Origin: Algorimicrobium sediminis
GTDB taxonomy: Bacteria; Bacteroidota; Bacteroidia; Flavobacteriales; Flavobacteriaceae
Direction: 5' to 3'
DNA: 64,000 bases
Assembly: GCF_042684585.1 (NCBI RefSeq)
Contig: NZ_JBHULS010000007.1
Span: forward strand, 46,925-110,924
Part shown: in pieces, positions 17,477 to 26,410 of the stretch
Layout of the letters: each line of letters starts with the position of its first letter
Position numbering within the stretch: position 1 is the first letter of the stretch
The notes under the pieces: model-generated
The model's database searches: none
What the model was told of the DNA's origin: nothing
What the model saw: only the letters and a program-made list of their open reading frames with translations
Made by a program: the position numbers and the translations under genes

Positions 17477-18988
17477 TTAATACAGTTGTCTTACAACCAA
17501 GGTGTCCAGTTTCAACTTTACTTTTAGCCATCGCTCCAGCTTGCTTTGTTCCTTGGCTATTTCTGCATCAGATAATTTGCTGTTATCCCATTTTACGGTA
17601 AATACCGAAACGGTGTCTATTGATTTAAAATCCGATTCAATTTCGTTGGCGTAGTTAAACCGCTCTAAATTTTCGTAATTAATTTCAACTTCCTTTAGGA
17701 CATCCTGAAATGGTATGGTGTTCTTTTCTAGGGCTTGCAATGCTTTAACACGGTTTTCTAACAAACTAATTTTTTGCGATTGCGATATTAAATCAATAGA
17801 ATCCCGGTAGCGCAGTTGTTCCATAAATTTCATATTATCGTATTGCTCCGTTCTACTCTGGTTAAAAATAATACGGGTATTAGCTAGAGCAGGATAATCT
17901 GCGCGTTTACTACGTATAAGGCTAATAGTAGACTCGGGAATTTCGCCTAGTCCAAAGGTATTAAATTCTATATATGAGTCCCCATTGTTGTAGTTAGGAA
18001 TGGTATTTTTTTTAATAAATTCAAACTGTGGTAATCCCTTTAATTCCCTATCTACAAAACGCTTTGCTTCGTTATTAAAGTTGCTTTCCTGTAATACCTT
18101 CCAGAAAGTAATACCTGCGGGAATCATTACTACAATGGCCAATACGGATGCTATTTGTGCGGTGCGCTTGCGTTTTTTTGAGTTTACGTATTTTAACATA
18201 GGAAAACGCAACGCTTTTAGCACGATAAAGGTTGCCAGCGCAATAAAAATGGTATTAATAATAAACAAATACATGGCGCCAAAAAAGTAGGGCAAATTAC
18301 CTTTTGCCAAGCCATAACCTGCCGTACAGAGCGGTGGCATTAAGGCTGTGGCTATGGCAACACCAAAAATAGCCGAGGCAATGGTACCGCGTTTTGTTTT
18401 AGCAATTATTAGGGCTGCGCCACCAAAAAAAGCAATAAGAACATCGCGAATATCGGGTTGCACACGTCCTAGTAGTTCCGAAGTATCCTCGCTTAACGGA
18501 AATAGTAAAAAGAATAAATAAGCCGTTAATAAGCTTAAACCAATCATGGTTGCCAGGTTTATTAACGATTTTTTCATGGTATCAATATCGTTTATCGCTA
18601 CCGATAAGCCTACCCCTAAAATAGGTCCCATTAGGGGCGAAATTAACATGGCACCAATTACAACAGCTGTAGAGTTAGCGTTTAAACCTACGGAAGCCAC
18701 AAAAATGGAACAAACTAAAATCCAGGCAGTGGCGCCTTTAAACGAAATATCTTTTTTAATAGCCTCAACAGTTTCATCCCTGTCGGTATCTTCGCGAAAA
18801 TCTAATAATTCAATTAAGAATTTTTTAATATTTTGAAATAAGCCTTTGGCATCCTTCTTAACCGCCTGTTTGGACTCGGCCATAGCAGCATCTTTCTTGG
18901 CGGCCTCACTATCTGGATTGTTTTTAGGTACTTCTTCAGAAAAGTTGAATTTATTTTCTTCCATAGTTTTAAACGAACTTACTGCCAA
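17477..18988 (-). CDS. DUF389 membrane protein
   Basis: The 503-residue protein has an acidic and lysine-rich N-terminal ~75 residues. A block of membrane helices (about 85-310) contains the DUF389 hallmark runs GAMLISPLMGPILGVGLS and GVAIATALMPPLCTAGYGL. A soluble C-terminal ~190 residues is rich in charged residues and coiled-coil-like. The molecular function of the family is not established. The gene overlaps the 3' end of manC by 20 bp, so the two are probably co-transcribed from upstream of manC. Confidence 0.85.
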   Translation of the reverse strand: MAVSSFKTMEENKFNFSEEVPKNNPDSEAAKKDAAMAESKQAVKKDAKGLFQNIKKFLIELLDFREDTDRDETVEAIKKDISFKGATAWILVCSIFVASVGLNANSTAVVIGAMLISPLMGPILGVGLSVAINDIDTMKKSLINLATMIGLSLLTAYLFFLLFPLSEDTSELLGRVQPDIRDVLIAFFGGAALIIAKTKRGTIASAIFGVAIATALMPPLCTAGYGLAKGNLPYFFGAMYLFIINTIFIALATFIVLKALRFPMLKYVNSKKRKRTAQIASVLAIVVMIPAGITFWKVLQESNFNNEAKRFVDRELKGLPQFEFIKKNTIPNYNNGDSYIEFNTFGLGEIPESTISLIRSKRADYPALANTRIIFNQSRTEQYDNMKFMEQLRYRDSIDLISQSQKISLLENRVKALQALEKNTIPFQDVLKEVEINYENLERFNYANEIESDFKSIDTVSVFTVKWDNSKLSDAEIAKEQSKLERWLKVKLKLDTLVVRQLY

Positions 18989-20048
18989 ACTTGGCTTTTA
19001 CACGTTCTAATGTTTGTTTAATATCCTGTTCTTTAGATTTTGGAAAGATAAGTAAAACATCGTTTTTATCCACCACTATATAATCGTTTAAACCATCAAT
19101 TACAACGACTTTTTTTTGATCCGTTCGGATGATGTTTCCTGATGCGTTTTCCGTTAAGGTTTTTGCGTTAATTACCGCATTATTATTGGCGTCTTTATCC
19201 AATTTGTCATACAGACTTCCCCAGGTACCCAAATCATTCCAATCAAAGCTAGCGGGTAAAACAAAAACATTGTCCGATGCTTCCATAAGCGCATAATCCA
19301 CTGATATATTGGGGGCATGACCATAATAATTGGCTATAAAAGTTGCTTCGGTTTCTGTATTATAATGCGCCATACCTTTTTCAAAAAGCGCATATAAGTC
19401 TGGCTGATTTGTTTTGAAAGCCTGCAAAACACTGTTAACGCTCCACATAAATATACCGGCGTTCCATAAAAAGTTGCCCTGTTTTAAGAAATTAGTAGCC
19501 GTTTGGTAATCTGGTTTTTCACGAAATTGCCTTACGGGTTTTATTGGTGTTTTTACATCTTTAGGATACTCTATATAACCGTAACCGGTATTAGGAAAGC
19601 TTGGTTGTATTCCTAGAGTCATTAGTGCATCGTTGGTGCTGCAAAAATTAAAAGCTTGTTCTACATTTTGTATAAAGGCGTCTTCGTTTTCAATCCAATG
19701 GTCGCTAGGAGCCACAAGCATTAAAGCATTCGGGTTTTCTTTTTTAATTTTTAACGAAGCATACAAAATACACGGTGCTGTATTGCGCATGGCTGGTTCT
19801 AAAAGTACTTGCCGTTTGGTAAGTTCTGGAAGTTGTTCAAAAACTAAATCGTTGTATTTTTCGTTGGTTAATATAAAAATGTTCTCTTTAGGAATGCACT
19901 TAGACAATCGACTAAACGTTTTTTGAATGAGAGTTTCGCCTGTTCCTAACATGTCGTGAAATTGTTTAGGAAAAGCTGTTGTACTAACGGGCCAAAATCT
20001 GGAGCCAACCCCGCCCGCCATTAAAATTGCATAATAATTAGTATTCAT
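18969..20048 (-). CDS. manC: Mannose-1-phosphate guanylyltransferase
   Basis: The 359-residue enzyme makes GDP-mannose from mannose 1-phosphate and GTP, feeding surface polysaccharide and glycan synthesis. The nucleotide-binding signature AGGVGSRFWPVS is at residues 12-23. The family's LLEPAMRNTAPCI, VAPSDHWI and FREKPD segments follow, and VDYALMEAS is further on. The protein is the short form without the isomerase domain found in ManC/AlgA fusions. It overlaps the DUF389 gene by 20 bp and follows the SprT-like gene after 36 bp. Confidence 0.92.
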   Translation of the reverse strand: MNTNYYAILMAGGVGSRFWPVSTTAFPKQFHDMLGTGETLIQKTFSRLSKCIPKENIFILTNEKYNDLVFEQLPELTKRQVLLEPAMRNTAPCILYASLKIKKENPNALMLVAPSDHWIENEDAFIQNVEQAFNFCSTNDALMTLGIQPSFPNTGYGYIEYPKDVKTPIKPVRQFREKPDYQTATNFLKQGNFLWNAGIFMWSVNSVLQAFKTNQPDLYALFEKGMAHYNTETEATFIANYYGHAPNISVDYALMEASDNVFVLPASFDWNDLGTWGSLYDKLDKDANNNAVINAKTLTENASGNIIRTDQKKVVVIDGLNDYIVVDKNDVLLIFPKSKEQDIKQTLERVKAKFGSKFV

Positions 20049-20084
20049 GTACTCGTATTTACTCGGTATTATTTTTTACGGCAC

Positions 20085-20699
20085 TTAAGATACCGTTTTT
20101 TCGTTATTTAATAGCTCTACTTCGGCGTTTGGATTAAAAAGATATAGTTTGCCTGTTTTAATTTCGGTGCAGGCAATGCGTTTTACGCGTTTGTATTCTT
20201 TTCTAAAAATTTTACCGTTATATAATTTAAAAACTTGGCCATCTTTAATTTCAAACACATAGGTTTTATTATTGGGTGGGTCAAATTGCTTTAGTGCAAA
20301 GGCCAATGCCACATCGGTATCGCTACTAGCTTTTGGATTTTTAAAATGTTTAGCCAATAGGGGCAGCAATTTCTCCGGAAAAACAGTTGGATTTAGAAAT
20401 GGCAACATAAGTTTCTGAAATGTGCGCTTCCAAGCTTTTCCATGCGGCTTTATACCAATACCATAATTTTTGTAAGCTTCCAAATGAGCTATTTCATGTA
20501 TAAGTGTTATTAAAAAGCGATATGGATTTAAATTAGCATTAATGGTAATTTCATGGCGTCCGTTAGGCAAGCGCCTATAGTCGCCATGGCGTGTTTTTCG
20601 TTCACTTTTTATTGTTATTGTAACATTTTCATCCGCTAACAATGCTTGCACCGGCTTTACAGCGGCTTGTGGAATGTAGGATGCTATGGCATTATTCAT
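20085..20699 (-). CDS. SprT-like zinc metalloprotease domain protein
   Basis: The 204-residue protein (from the ATG at 20699) has a clear zinc site, HEIAH at residues 68-72 after IT(L)I, within the SprT-like fold. The SprT/Spartan family includes DNA-protein crosslink proteases in eukaryotes; bacterial members are mostly uncharacterised. A GTG five codons upstream (20714) is also in frame, but the ATG is preferred. It lies upstream of manC by 36 bp on the same strand. No signal peptide is seen, so it is probably cytoplasmic. Confidence 0.82.
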   Translation of the reverse strand: MNNAIASYIPQAAVKPVQALLADENVTITIKSERKTRHGDYRRLPNGRHEITINANLNPYRFLITLIHEIAHLEAYKNYGIGIKPHGKAWKRTFQKLMLPFLNPTVFPEKLLPLLAKHFKNPKASSDTDVALAFALKQFDPPNNKTYVFEIKDGQVFKLYNGKIFRKEYKRVKRIACTEIKTGKLYLFNPNAEVELLNNEKTVS

Positions 20700-20780
20700 A
20701 TGGCAAAATAACACAATTTATAGTTAGGTTTTAAAAAAAAGAAACGCTTATTTTTTAGAGCTTATAGGTGGTTGTATACA

Positions 20781-20813
20781 TAAAAAAGTCTGAAGTAATT
20801 GGATACTTCAGAC
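20781..20813 (-). terminator. Intrinsic terminator of the 47-residue protein gene
   Basis: A perfect 10-bp stem, GTCTGAAGTA at 20788-20797 paired with 20804-20813, has a 6-base loop and is followed on the minus strand by six T. It lies 27 bp after the stop of the small gene at 20840 and supports that gene being transcribed. Confidence 0.8.
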
Positions 20814-20839
20814 TTCCTGTACTAATGCATTTCTTTTTG

Positions 20840-20983
20840 TTATTCTTTGTTTTGTTGGTCCTTTATGGTTTTTTTATTTATATCAAAATCGTTCGTTTTA
20901 ATAGTGGTGTCACCAGTTGGGTTTGTTGGATTAGATTGTTTTTTGGTAGGTTTAAATTTTCTTTTGTCTTCTGTAATTCCCAT
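20840..20983 (-). CDS. Small hydrophilic hypothetical protein (47 residues)
   Basis: An ATG at 20983 opens a 47-codon frame ending at TAA 20842-20840. The product begins MGITEDKRKFKPTKK and is rich in Lys, Thr, Asn and Asp with no cysteine or hydrophobic run, so it should be soluble and probably disordered. A strong intrinsic terminator follows 27 bp downstream on the same strand. That spacing, and the balanced hydrophilic composition, argue for a real gene. I recognise no family. A plus-strand frame across the same bases is low-complexity Phe/Leu and looks like a shadow. Confidence 0.6.
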   Translation of the reverse strand: MGITEDKRKFKPTKKQSNPTNPTGDTTIKTNDFDINKKTIKDQQNKE

Positions 20984-21139
20984 AATATTAAGTTGTTTTG
21001 TTTTTGTTTAAGATATTAATTTTCAGGGCTTTTTGTATTAAAAGTATCTTAAATTACCTTGATAAAATGTTAAAAACAGGGCTGAATTACCATAAAAATT
21101 AAAATAGAAGCAGAGTAAGCACAAGGAATTAATTAAGTG

Positions 21140-21147
21140 TACCTTTG
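21140..21147 (+). promoter_or_regulatory. Promoter -7 element of the DEAD helicase gene
   Basis: TACCTTTG matches TAnnTTTG, 56 bp before the ATG. The resulting 5' UTR of roughly 50 bases is longer than for most neighbours. Cold-induced helicase mRNAs often have such leaders, but no specific motif was recognised. Confidence 0.5.
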
Positions 21148-21203
21148 CGCCATACAAACGAAGTGACATTTTTTATAAGTCTATCACTTCACAAATAAAC
21201 GAT

Positions 21204-22502
21204 ATGACATTTAAAATGTTAGGTTTGTCTGACGCCCTTTTAAAAGCGGTCAGTAAGCAGGGTTACGAGACACCTTCACCAATTCAAAAAAAAGCCATTC
21301 CCGCGGTATTAGAAGGACATGATGTGTTAGCATCGGCTCAAACTGGAACAGGTAAAACAGCAGGATTTACGTTGCCACTGTTGCATATATTATCACAGTC
21401 TGAAAGGTCCAAACAACCACCCATTCGTGCTTTAATTTTAACACCAACACGCGAGTTAGCGGCACAGGTGCACGATAACGTAAAACAATACAGCCAGTTT
21501 ACACAATTAAAATCGGCAGTTATTTTTGGCGGTGTAAATCAAAAACCACAGGTGGCTGTTTTAAATAGAGGCGTAGATGTATTGGTGGCAACCCCCGGAC
21601 GTTTATTAGATTTGCATAGTCAGGGAGTCGTATCTTTAAAACAAATTGAAATATTAGTTTTAGATGAAGCCGATAGAATGCTTGATATGGGGTTTTTACG
21701 CGATATTGAGCGACTAATGAATTTAATGCCAGTGAAAAGGCAAAACCTACTGTTTTCTGCTACGTTTTCCAAGGAAATTAAAAAATTAGCAAATGGTATT
21801 TTAAGAAAACCAGTTGTGGTGGAGGCGACACCCGAAAACTCTACTGTAGATGCCATTTCTCAAAAAGTATATCGTGTAGCAAAAGGCAAAAAAACAGGCT
21901 TAATTATTAAGCTTATTTCAGAAGGTAACTGGACACAAGTGCTTGTGTTTACGCGTACCAAACACGGTGCTAACAAGCTTTGTAAAAAAATGGTGAGTAG
22001 CGGTATTAGTGCCGCAGCCATTCATGGTAATAAAAGTCAGGGAGCTCGTACAAAGGCTTTGGCAGGTTTTAAAGCAGGAACTATTAGGGTGTTGGTGGCA
22101 ACAGATATAGCGGCTAGAGGTTTGGATATTCCGCTATTACCACATGTTATTAATTTTGAATTACCAAATGTTTCCGAGGATTACGTGCACCGCATTGGAA
22201 GAACGGGTAGAGCAGGAGCTAGTGGCGAAGCTATTTCGTTGGTAAGTGCAGACGAGACAGTATTTTTACGCGATGTTGAAAAGCTGGTAGGTTTAAAAAT
22301 ACCCGTATCCATCGTGGAAGGTTTTGAACCAGACCCTAATGCTTCTACAGAACCCGTAAAGCAAGGTCAGGGGCGACAAAGAAAGCAAACCACCAGAAAG
22401 GCAAGTACCAAAGGCACGAAAAAAGGATCCGGATCGGGATTGCGAAACCGGTTTTCGGATGACCAAGGTAGAGGCGGACAATCAAAAAGACGAAAAGGGT
22501 AA
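21204..22502 (+). CDS. DEAD-box RNA helicase, RhlE type
   Basis: The 432-residue helicase has the complete motif set: Q motif with TPSPIQKKAIP, motif I AQTGTGKT, PTRELAAQ, motif II DEAD in VLDEADRMLD, motif III SAT, and motif VI HRIGRTGRAG. A basic, glycine-rich, low-complexity tail of about 60 residues follows the core and should bind RNA non-specifically. RhlE-type enzymes remodel rRNA and mRNA structure. The VF530-like gene follows after 67 bp. Confidence 0.93.
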   Translation: MTFKMLGLSDALLKAVSKQGYETPSPIQKKAIPAVLEGHDVLASAQTGTGKTAGFTLPLLHILSQSERSKQPPIRALILTPTRELAAQVHDNVKQYSQFTQLKSAVIFGGVNQKPQVAVLNRGVDVLVATPGRLLDLHSQGVVSLKQIEILVLDEADRMLDMGFLRDIERLMNLMPVKRQNLLFSATFSKEIKKLANGILRKPVVVEATPENSTVDAISQKVYRVAKGKKTGLIIKLISEGNWTQVLVFTRTKHGANKLCKKMVSSGISAAAIHGNKSQGARTKALAGFKAGTIRVLVATDIAARGLDIPLLPHVINFELPNVSEDYVHRIGRTGRAGASGEAISLVSADETVFLRDVEKLVGLKIPVSIVEGFEPDPNASTEPVKQGQGRQRKQTTRKASTKGTKKGSGSGLRNRFSDDQGRGGQSKRRKG

Positions 22503-22569
22503 TATATTAGGTTAACAGGAGCAAAAAAAGCAACGTATTGGTATAATAAGGTAAACAAGCTTCTTATTT

Positions 22570-22806
22570 ATGGAAGAACAACCAAACAATCCTCTGCATG
22601 GGGTTACATTAGAAAACATATTAGTGGCTTTAGAGGCGCACTATGGTTGGGAATATATGGGGCACCAAATAACCATTAAGTGTTTTACAAACAATCCGTC
22701 TGTAAAATCTAGTTTAAAATTTTTAAGACGCACACCTTGGGCTAGAAACAAAGTAGAGGCTATGTATGTTAATATGCTAAAAAAGCAGCAACATAAAAAA
22801 ACGTAA
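22570..22806 (+). CDS. VF530 family (DUF2132) small protein
   Basis: The 78-residue protein matches the VF530/DUF2132 family: NNPLHGVTLENIL at the start, LEAHYGWEYMG, CFTNNPSVKSSLKFLRRTPWAR, and a basic C-terminal tail. The family has a known small structure and is suspected to bind DNA, but its function is unproven. It is probably transcribed with the helicase gene 67 bp upstream. Its 3' end faces the DUF481 gene. Confidence 0.85.
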   Translation: MEEQPNNPLHGVTLENILVALEAHYGWEYMGHQITIKCFTNNPSVKSSLKFLRRTPWARNKVEAMYVNMLKKQQHKKT

Positions 22807-22846
22807 ACCAAATTCTGTGCGTATTTGTATTTACTAGGTTTATGGG

Positions 22847-23896
22847 TTAATTAAACTCCCAACCAAAGGAACTTTGGATAACATAATCCGATACAGAGCC
22901 GCCAGCTATTGGTTTACTATCGTAATTATAGGTTAAGCCTAGTTTTACAAAAAAATCCAACGGTAAATCGTATTTTAAATTTAATTTATAATCCGCTCTA
23001 TACCGCCCACTTTCGGTTAAGCTGGGATAGAAAGAAAGATCTGTATTTAAATTAAAATCGTTAAAGTCGAACATATTCAACGTAATATTTCCATAGGCCT
23101 CCATGGAGTTTTTGTTTTCGATATTTATGGCAGAGAAGTTTTCGTTGTTCCAAGCCAATCCAAAGCCGCTGCCAAAAAACAATTTGTTCGAGCGAATAAA
23201 AAATTTACCCAAACCAGCCTCAACCGTCGATCGTAATTTAAGCTTTTGCTCGTCGTTGGATAAAAAATTGGTTTCTGACGAAAAAAACCAGTCCTTTTTC
23301 ATAATGTACGTTAAACTTAAGCGTGCGTCGGTGCGGTGTGTTTCTGAAACCCCATCCTGGTTACTTCTAACCGAATTATAACTACCAGAAAAAAGCCATT
23401 TATAGGCGGTATAACTTAATTCGCTATTAACCGAAAATTGATTTAAATTATTGCTTTTTGTTTTATTAAATCCTAATGAAATGGAAGCAACCACCCGCGA
23501 TAAAAAGTTAGTTTTAACAGGTTTAATGTAAACTATATCGGCAATAAGAACGGTTTTTTTTGTGGTTTCTTCTTGTAATGTAACGTAGTTAGAATTTTCG
23601 GTGTATAGGGTGCTATTTAAGCGTTCGCCATTTGACAGTGTTAGCAAAAAAGATTGCGCGCTTCTAACAAATTTAACATCCAGCCACGTTATTTTAAAAT
23701 CGGAATCGCTGTAACTTGTTTTAAAGGTTACAACGCCTTTGTCCATAGATTTTATTTCACCTATTAATTGGTCGTTGTTTTTAAGTACAAGCGTATCGTT
23801 TTGGGCCCAAAAAACGGCCGAATTTAATCCGAATAGACAGAAAAAAACAACAATGTATTTCGAAGTAGAAAGGGGTTTATTAAAAAACATGAACAC
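22847..23896 (-). CDS. DUF481 outer-membrane protein
   Basis: The 349-residue protein has an N-terminal signal sequence (hydrophobic residues 15-30, ending near FWAQ). An ~80-residue region follows with NDTLVLKNNDQLIGEIKSM and GVVTFKTSYSDSDF strands. The DUF481 part, about 125 to the end, consists of alternating beta strands. The terminal FGWEFN ends in an aromatic-polar-aromatic-polar pattern typical of outer-membrane barrels. The family probably forms a beta barrel or amphipathic sheet; its role is unknown. Confidence 0.8.
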   Translation of the reverse strand: MFMFFNKPLSTSKYIVVFFCLFGLNSAVFWAQNDTLVLKNNDQLIGEIKSMDKGVVTFKTSYSDSDFKITWLDVKFVRSAQSFLLTLSNGERLNSTLYTENSNYVTLQEETTKKTVLIADIVYIKPVKTNFLSRVVASISLGFNKTKSNNLNQFSVNSELSYTAYKWLFSGSYNSVRSNQDGVSETHRTDARLSLTYIMKKDWFFSSETNFLSNDEQKLKLRSTVEAGLGKFFIRSNKLFFGSGFGLAWNNENFSAINIENKNSMEAYGNITLNMFDFNDFNLNTDLSFYPSLTESGRYRADYKLNLKYDLPLDFFVKLGLTYNYDSKPIAGGSVSDYVIQSSFGWEFN

Positions 23897-23943
23897 TTTT
23901 TTTATTAAAATGGCAGGGCTTATAAATTATTTAAAAGCATTTA

Positions 23944-24177
23944 TTACTTGGCTTTGGCTCCTTTTTTTAAGCTTTTTACAACAAGTAGGCGTACCAATAG
24001 GATAAATGGAAAACCGTGAAAAAATAGATCGAACCAATCCATAAAAACCATACCATGTGCCCCACCGGCAAACCACTTTAGCTTTCCCCATAAATGAGGC
24101 TCTGGGAAAAACGGTGCTAAACCCAAAGTTGCACACAATATTAAAAGTAGTTTCCAATTATTTATAATGGTTTGCAT
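23944..24177 (-). CDS. Small conserved membrane protein (77 residues)
   Basis: The product starts MQTIINNWKLLLILCATLGL. It has one hydrophobic helix at about 9-23, a conserved-looking FFPEPHLWGKLKWFAGGAHGM loop, a second hydrophobic stretch near 50-67, and a lysine-rich tail. I recall similar short proteins in other Flavobacteriia that databases sometimes label RND transporter, which its size cannot support. No function can be assigned. It lies 47 bp upstream of the DUF481 gene on the same strand. The nested frame starting at 24157 is out of phase and less convincing. Confidence 0.7.
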   Translation of the reverse strand: MQTIINNWKLLLILCATLGLAPFFPEPHLWGKLKWFAGGAHGMVFMDWFDLFFHGFPFILLVRLLVVKSLKKGAKAK

Positions 24178-24265
24178 AAGGTATTTGTTAGGGGCTAATA
24201 ATTTGGTTCAAAGTTATAAATTCTTTACAAAAGAAGGTGTTTAAATGTATAAGGTTCTGAACATC

Positions 24266-24841
24266 TTAAATAGCCAGCCAATTAGCCAGCATGGTTTTAC
24301 CTTGCGGTGTTAAAACAGATTCCGGATGAAATTGAACGCCGCGCACATCTAAAGACCGGTGTCTTAAGGACATTATTTGGCCTTGCGCATCTACCGATGT
24401 AGCTTCCAAACTTGTTGGTAAATTACTATCAACCACCCATGAGTGGTACCGGCCCACCTCTAAAGTTTTATTTAAACCTTTAAAAAGAGGTTCGTTTGTT
24501 GCGGTTATTTCAATTTTGGTAGCAACACCATGAAACACCGTGTTTAAGTTTATAAGTGTTCCACCAAACACTTCGGCAATGGCTTGCTGGCCCAAACACA
24601 CGCCCAAAATACTTTTGCTACTAGCATAGGTTTGTATAATGGTTTTTAGTAGCCCAGCCTCATCAGGAATGCCAGGTCCCGGCGATAATACTATTTTATG
24701 AAAGGTATTTATAGCTTCTAATTGTACGGTATCGTTTCGTTTAACAGTGACACGGCAGTTTAAAGCTTCCAAATAATGAACTAAATTGTAGGTAAAACTA
24801 TCGTAATTATCTATTATTAATACCGGGGTTTTCGTGGCCAT
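24266..24841 (-). CDS. pabA: Aminodeoxychorismate/anthranilate synthase glutamine amidotransferase subunit
   Basis: The 191-residue protein is a class I glutamine amidotransferase. The nucleophile elbow GVCLGQQAI supplies the catalytic cysteine near residue 80, and VQFHPESVL carries the His-Glu pair. VLSPGPGIPDEAG is typical of TrpG/PabA. It supplies ammonia to a chorismate-using partner. No trp genes are near, so folate-type PabA is slightly more likely than TrpG, and many species use one subunit for both. Confidence 0.85.
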   Translation of the reverse strand: MATKTPVLIIDNYDSFTYNLVHYLEALNCRVTVKRNDTVQLEAINTFHKIVLSPGPGIPDEAGLLKTIIQTYASSKSILGVCLGQQAIAEVFGGTLINLNTVFHGVATKIEITATNEPLFKGLNKTLEVGRYHSWVVDSNLPTSLEATSVDAQGQIMSLRHRSLDVRGVQFHPESVLTPQGKTMLANWLAI

Positions 24842-25036
24842 TAATTTACGTTTATTGGTGTTAGCACCAATTATATTGCAGTTTGTTGCAAACTTTTTAA
24901 GTTTATAAGGGTGCTCGTTATGTTAGGAAACGGCTATATTTATTTATAAAAAAATCAAAAATAGCTAAAAAGAGTTTAGTTGCTTGTTTTTTTTTGAAGT
25001 TTACAGGTTGTGCTAATTTTTTTAATTCGTTTAAAT

Positions 25037-25065
25037 AAAAAAGACTGCCAACAGCAGTCTTTTTT
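25037..25065 (-). terminator. Terminator after purA
   Basis: A 12-bp perfect stem (AAAAAAGACTGC at 25037-25048 with its complement at 25054-25065) and a 5-base loop ends in a T tract on the minus strand. It lies 62 bp beyond the purA stop and closes the relA-fur-purA run. Confidence 0.8.
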
Positions 25066-25127
25066 TAGTTGATATACATTACTGGGTTTCTACTAAATGG
25101 AACAATTTAGAACCCGTATGTTGTAGT

Positions 25128-26399
25128 TTATCTAAAAATAGTTTGTTTTCTATCGGGACCAACCGAAACCACTGTAATAGGAATTTCCAGTTCTTTTTCC
25201 AGAAAACTAATATAATTTTCTAAAGCTTTTGGAAATTGGGAGGCGTTGGTCATTTTTGTTAAATCTTCTTGCCAACCCTCAAAGTTGGTATAAATTGGTT
25301 TAATGTTTTCAGGTTCAATATTATACGGTAAATGTGTTATAGTTTCACCTTTATATTCGTAGGCGGTACAAATTTTTAATGTTTTAAAACCGGATAGCAC
25401 ATCGCCTTTCATCATCATTAATTTGGTTACTCCGTTTACTTGGCAGGCATACTTTAAGGCTACCAAATCCAACCAGCCACAACGTCTGGCACGACCTGTT
25501 ACGGCACCAAATTCGCGACCAATTTTAGCCATGGCAGCGCCAACATCGTCAAAGAGTTCTGTAGGGAACGGACCAGATCCTACACGGGTGGTATAGGCTT
25601 TAAAAATACCATAAACATCGCCAATTTGGTTTGGTGCCACACCCAATCCTGTGCAGGCCCCTGCAGCAGTGGTGTTACTAGATGTTACAAAAGGATAGGT
25701 TCCAAAATCGATATCTAAAAGCGATCCTTGGGCGCCTTCAGCTAAAATTGTTTTTCCGCTTTTTTGAGCTTGGTATAAATATTCTTCGGAATCGATAAAA
25801 GTAAGTTCTTTTAATCGTTCTACAGCTTCAAAAAACTCGGTTTCAAGCTCTTCTAAATCGTATTGAATTTGTACGTTGTAGAAACTAATCATAGCTTCGT
25901 GCTTATTGGCTAGGGTGCGGTATTTTTCTTTCCAATCTGCTAATTCTAAATCGCCTACCCTTATACCATTTCTTCCAGTTTTATCCATGTAAGTTGGTCC
26001 AATTCCTTTAAGTGTGGAACCAATTTTGGCTTTTCCTTTGGCCGTTTCGCTGGCGGCATCAAGCATGCGGTGTGTAGGTAATATAATATGCGCTTTTCTG
26101 GATATTATTAGTTTCTTTTTATAATCTATGTTAAACTGGTCTAAACCTTCTAACTCCTTTACAAAAACAACCGGATCAATAACAACACCATTTCCGATAA
26201 CATTAACCGAATTGGCATGAAAAATTCCAGACGGAATGGTTCGTAAAACGTGTTTAATGCCGTCAAACTCTAGTGTATGACCGGCATTTGGTCCACCTTG
26301 GAAGCGTGCAATAATGTTGTAGTTGGAGGTAAGAACATCAACAATTTTTCCTTTGCCTTCGTCCCCCCATTGTAATCCTAGTAGTAAATCTACTGCCAT
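25128..26399 (-). CDS. purA: Adenylosuccinate synthase
   Basis: The 423-residue enzyme condenses IMP with aspartate using GTP, the first committed step to AMP. The GTP/IMP loop GLQWGDEGKGK is at residues 8-18. NAGHTLEF, the GIGPTYMDKTGRNGIRVGDL segment and the late GARRCGW-like run (TGRARRCGWLD) are intact. Length is normal. It follows the fur gene by 11 bp and relA/spoT one gene earlier. This is notable because PurA is a known ppGpp-inhibited enzyme in other bacteria. Confidence 0.96.
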   Translation of the reverse strand: MAVDLLLGLQWGDEGKGKIVDVLTSNYNIIARFQGGPNAGHTLEFDGIKHVLRTIPSGIFHANSVNVIGNGVVIDPVVFVKELEGLDQFNIDYKKKLIISRKAHIILPTHRMLDAASETAKGKAKIGSTLKGIGPTYMDKTGRNGIRVGDLELADWKEKYRTLANKHEAMISFYNVQIQYDLEELETEFFEAVERLKELTFIDSEEYLYQAQKSGKTILAEGAQGSLLDIDFGTYPFVTSSNTTAAGACTGLGVAPNQIGDVYGIFKAYTTRVGSGPFPTELFDDVGAAMAKIGREFGAVTGRARRCGWLDLVALKYACQVNGVTKLMMMKGDVLSGFKTLKICTAYEYKGETITHLPYNIEPENIKPIYTNFEGWQEDLTKMTNASQFPKALENYISFLEKELEIPITVVSVGPDRKQTIFR

Positions 26400-26410
26400 G
26401 TTGTAAAATA

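Noticed and set aside
18969..18988. Possible frameshift between the manC and DUF389 genes
   Set aside because: Both proteins are full length with proper ends; the 20-bp overlap is ordinary coupling.
20768..21019. Plus-strand frame of 83 codons over the small-protein locus
   Set aside because: Phe- and Leu-rich low-complexity product that is antisense to the better supported 47-residue gene and crosses its terminator hairpin.
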